From Cytophagaceae bacterium (lineage in GTDB: Bacteria > Bacteroidota > Bacteroidia > Cytophagales > UBA9547): a DNA stretch of 64,000 nucleotides. Within the stretch, counting starts at the first letter, position 1, and the number at the start of each line of letters is the position of its first letter. The position numbers were made by a program, and so were the translations under genes. Shown piece by piece: positions 63,882 through 64,000 of this stretch. The stretch is from contig JAIYAU010000034.1 in NCBI GenBank assembly GCA_027488865.1, positions 1-64,000 of the forward strand, written 5' to 3'. Under the pieces are notes generated by a model, which worked only from the letters and a program-made list of their open reading frames with translations, had not been told where the DNA came from and searched no databases.

Positions 63882-64000
63882 ATGAAAAATATATTTTTTG
63901 TAGTAATAACATTCTTTTTTTATTGGACTACACCAGCGCTTGTTGGCCAAATTAGTAAAAACACCCAACTAAGTCTCATTACTTGTGGGTCTGGAGAGGA
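63882..64000 (+). CDS. DUF4105-type (Lnb-like) protein, 5' part only
   Basis: 40 codons are visible before the window ends. A signal peptide (MKNIFFVVITFFFYWTTPAL) is followed by ISKNTQLSLITCGSGEE, the usual opening of Bacteroidota DUF4105 proteins, in which a LxTCxPGxELY segment begins the Lnb-like N-terminal periplasmic domain. The rest lies outside the window. Confidence 0.6.
   Translation, partial: MKNIFFVVITFFFYWTTPALVGQISKNTQLSLITCGSGE

Noticed and set aside
1-64000. tRNA or rRNA genes
   Set aside because: No gap showed a TTCGAnnCC-type T-arm with matching acceptor stems, and no rRNA-like stretch was seen by eye; a covariance-model scan was not possible.

Overview
The window looks like a chromosomal segment of a low-GC Bacteroidota, most likely a Cytophagales relative. 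Three large secreted proteins end in type IX secretion (T9SS) type A sorting domains. Several promoters match the Bacteroidota -7 box TAnnTTTG, and Shine-Dalgarno signals are scarce. MetG, RibH, UvrA, HisA, HrpB and the polysaccharide genes are also of the types usual in this phylum. No rRNA, tRNA, CRISPR array, insertion sequence or integrase was found.

Region by region. 0.1-6.2 kb is an accessory array of small, unrelated genes: a basic phylum-specific protein, an SPFH-like lipoprotein, an AbiGi-like phage-resistance protein, a membrane protein, and DUF416-like and DUF6896-like proteins. They are separated by two families of structured repeats, called C and A here. C carries a promoter plus a palindrome and sits 5' of genes; A is a long palindrome and sits 3' of genes. 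6.2-13.4 kb is a giant T9SS-secreted family 8 glycoside hydrolase. 13.7-18.2 kb is housekeeping (metG, ribH, a PLP enzyme, a DedA protein). 18.5-20.5 kb holds a two-gene RNA-repair module: a T4 Rnl1-type RNA ligase and a T4 Pnkp-type 5' kinase/3' phosphatase. 20.5-27.1 kb is a second accessory island with a PIN-domain toxin-antitoxin pair, a second copy of the basic protein and several small secreted or membrane proteins of unknown function, punctuated by five copies of a double-hairpin repeat (family B). 27.7-31.8 kb is a T9SS-secreted, chitin-binding metalloprotease.

32-34 kb has two uncharacterised genes, one a leucine-rich-repeat protein. 34.2-44.7 kb is a long minus-strand run: threonine synthase, phosphosulfolactate synthase, a TPR protein, then an exopolysaccharide block (epimerase, CpsB-type phosphatase, Wzc-type kinase, Wza-type lipoprotein, RfbC, glycosyltransferase). 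44.8-64 kb is mostly core: a DsbA-like protein, a DUF4340 protein, the circularly permuted ATP-grasp/alpha-E pair, a PfkB kinase, an M43 metalloprotease, a UbiA prenyltransferase, uvrA, hisA, hrpB, a TIGR01777-type epimerase, a DCC-domain membrane protein, a GbsR/MarR regulator, a TSUP permease and the start of a DUF4105-type gene cut by the window end.

The most interesting signals are the RNA-repair pair beside a PIN-domain RNase toxin, the cassette-like array with promoter-plus-covarying-hairpin boundaries, and an unusual TTG-N13-TATSTTTG promoter-like motif. That motif lies upstream of the RNA ligase and of both copies of the basic protein, and nowhere else I checked.
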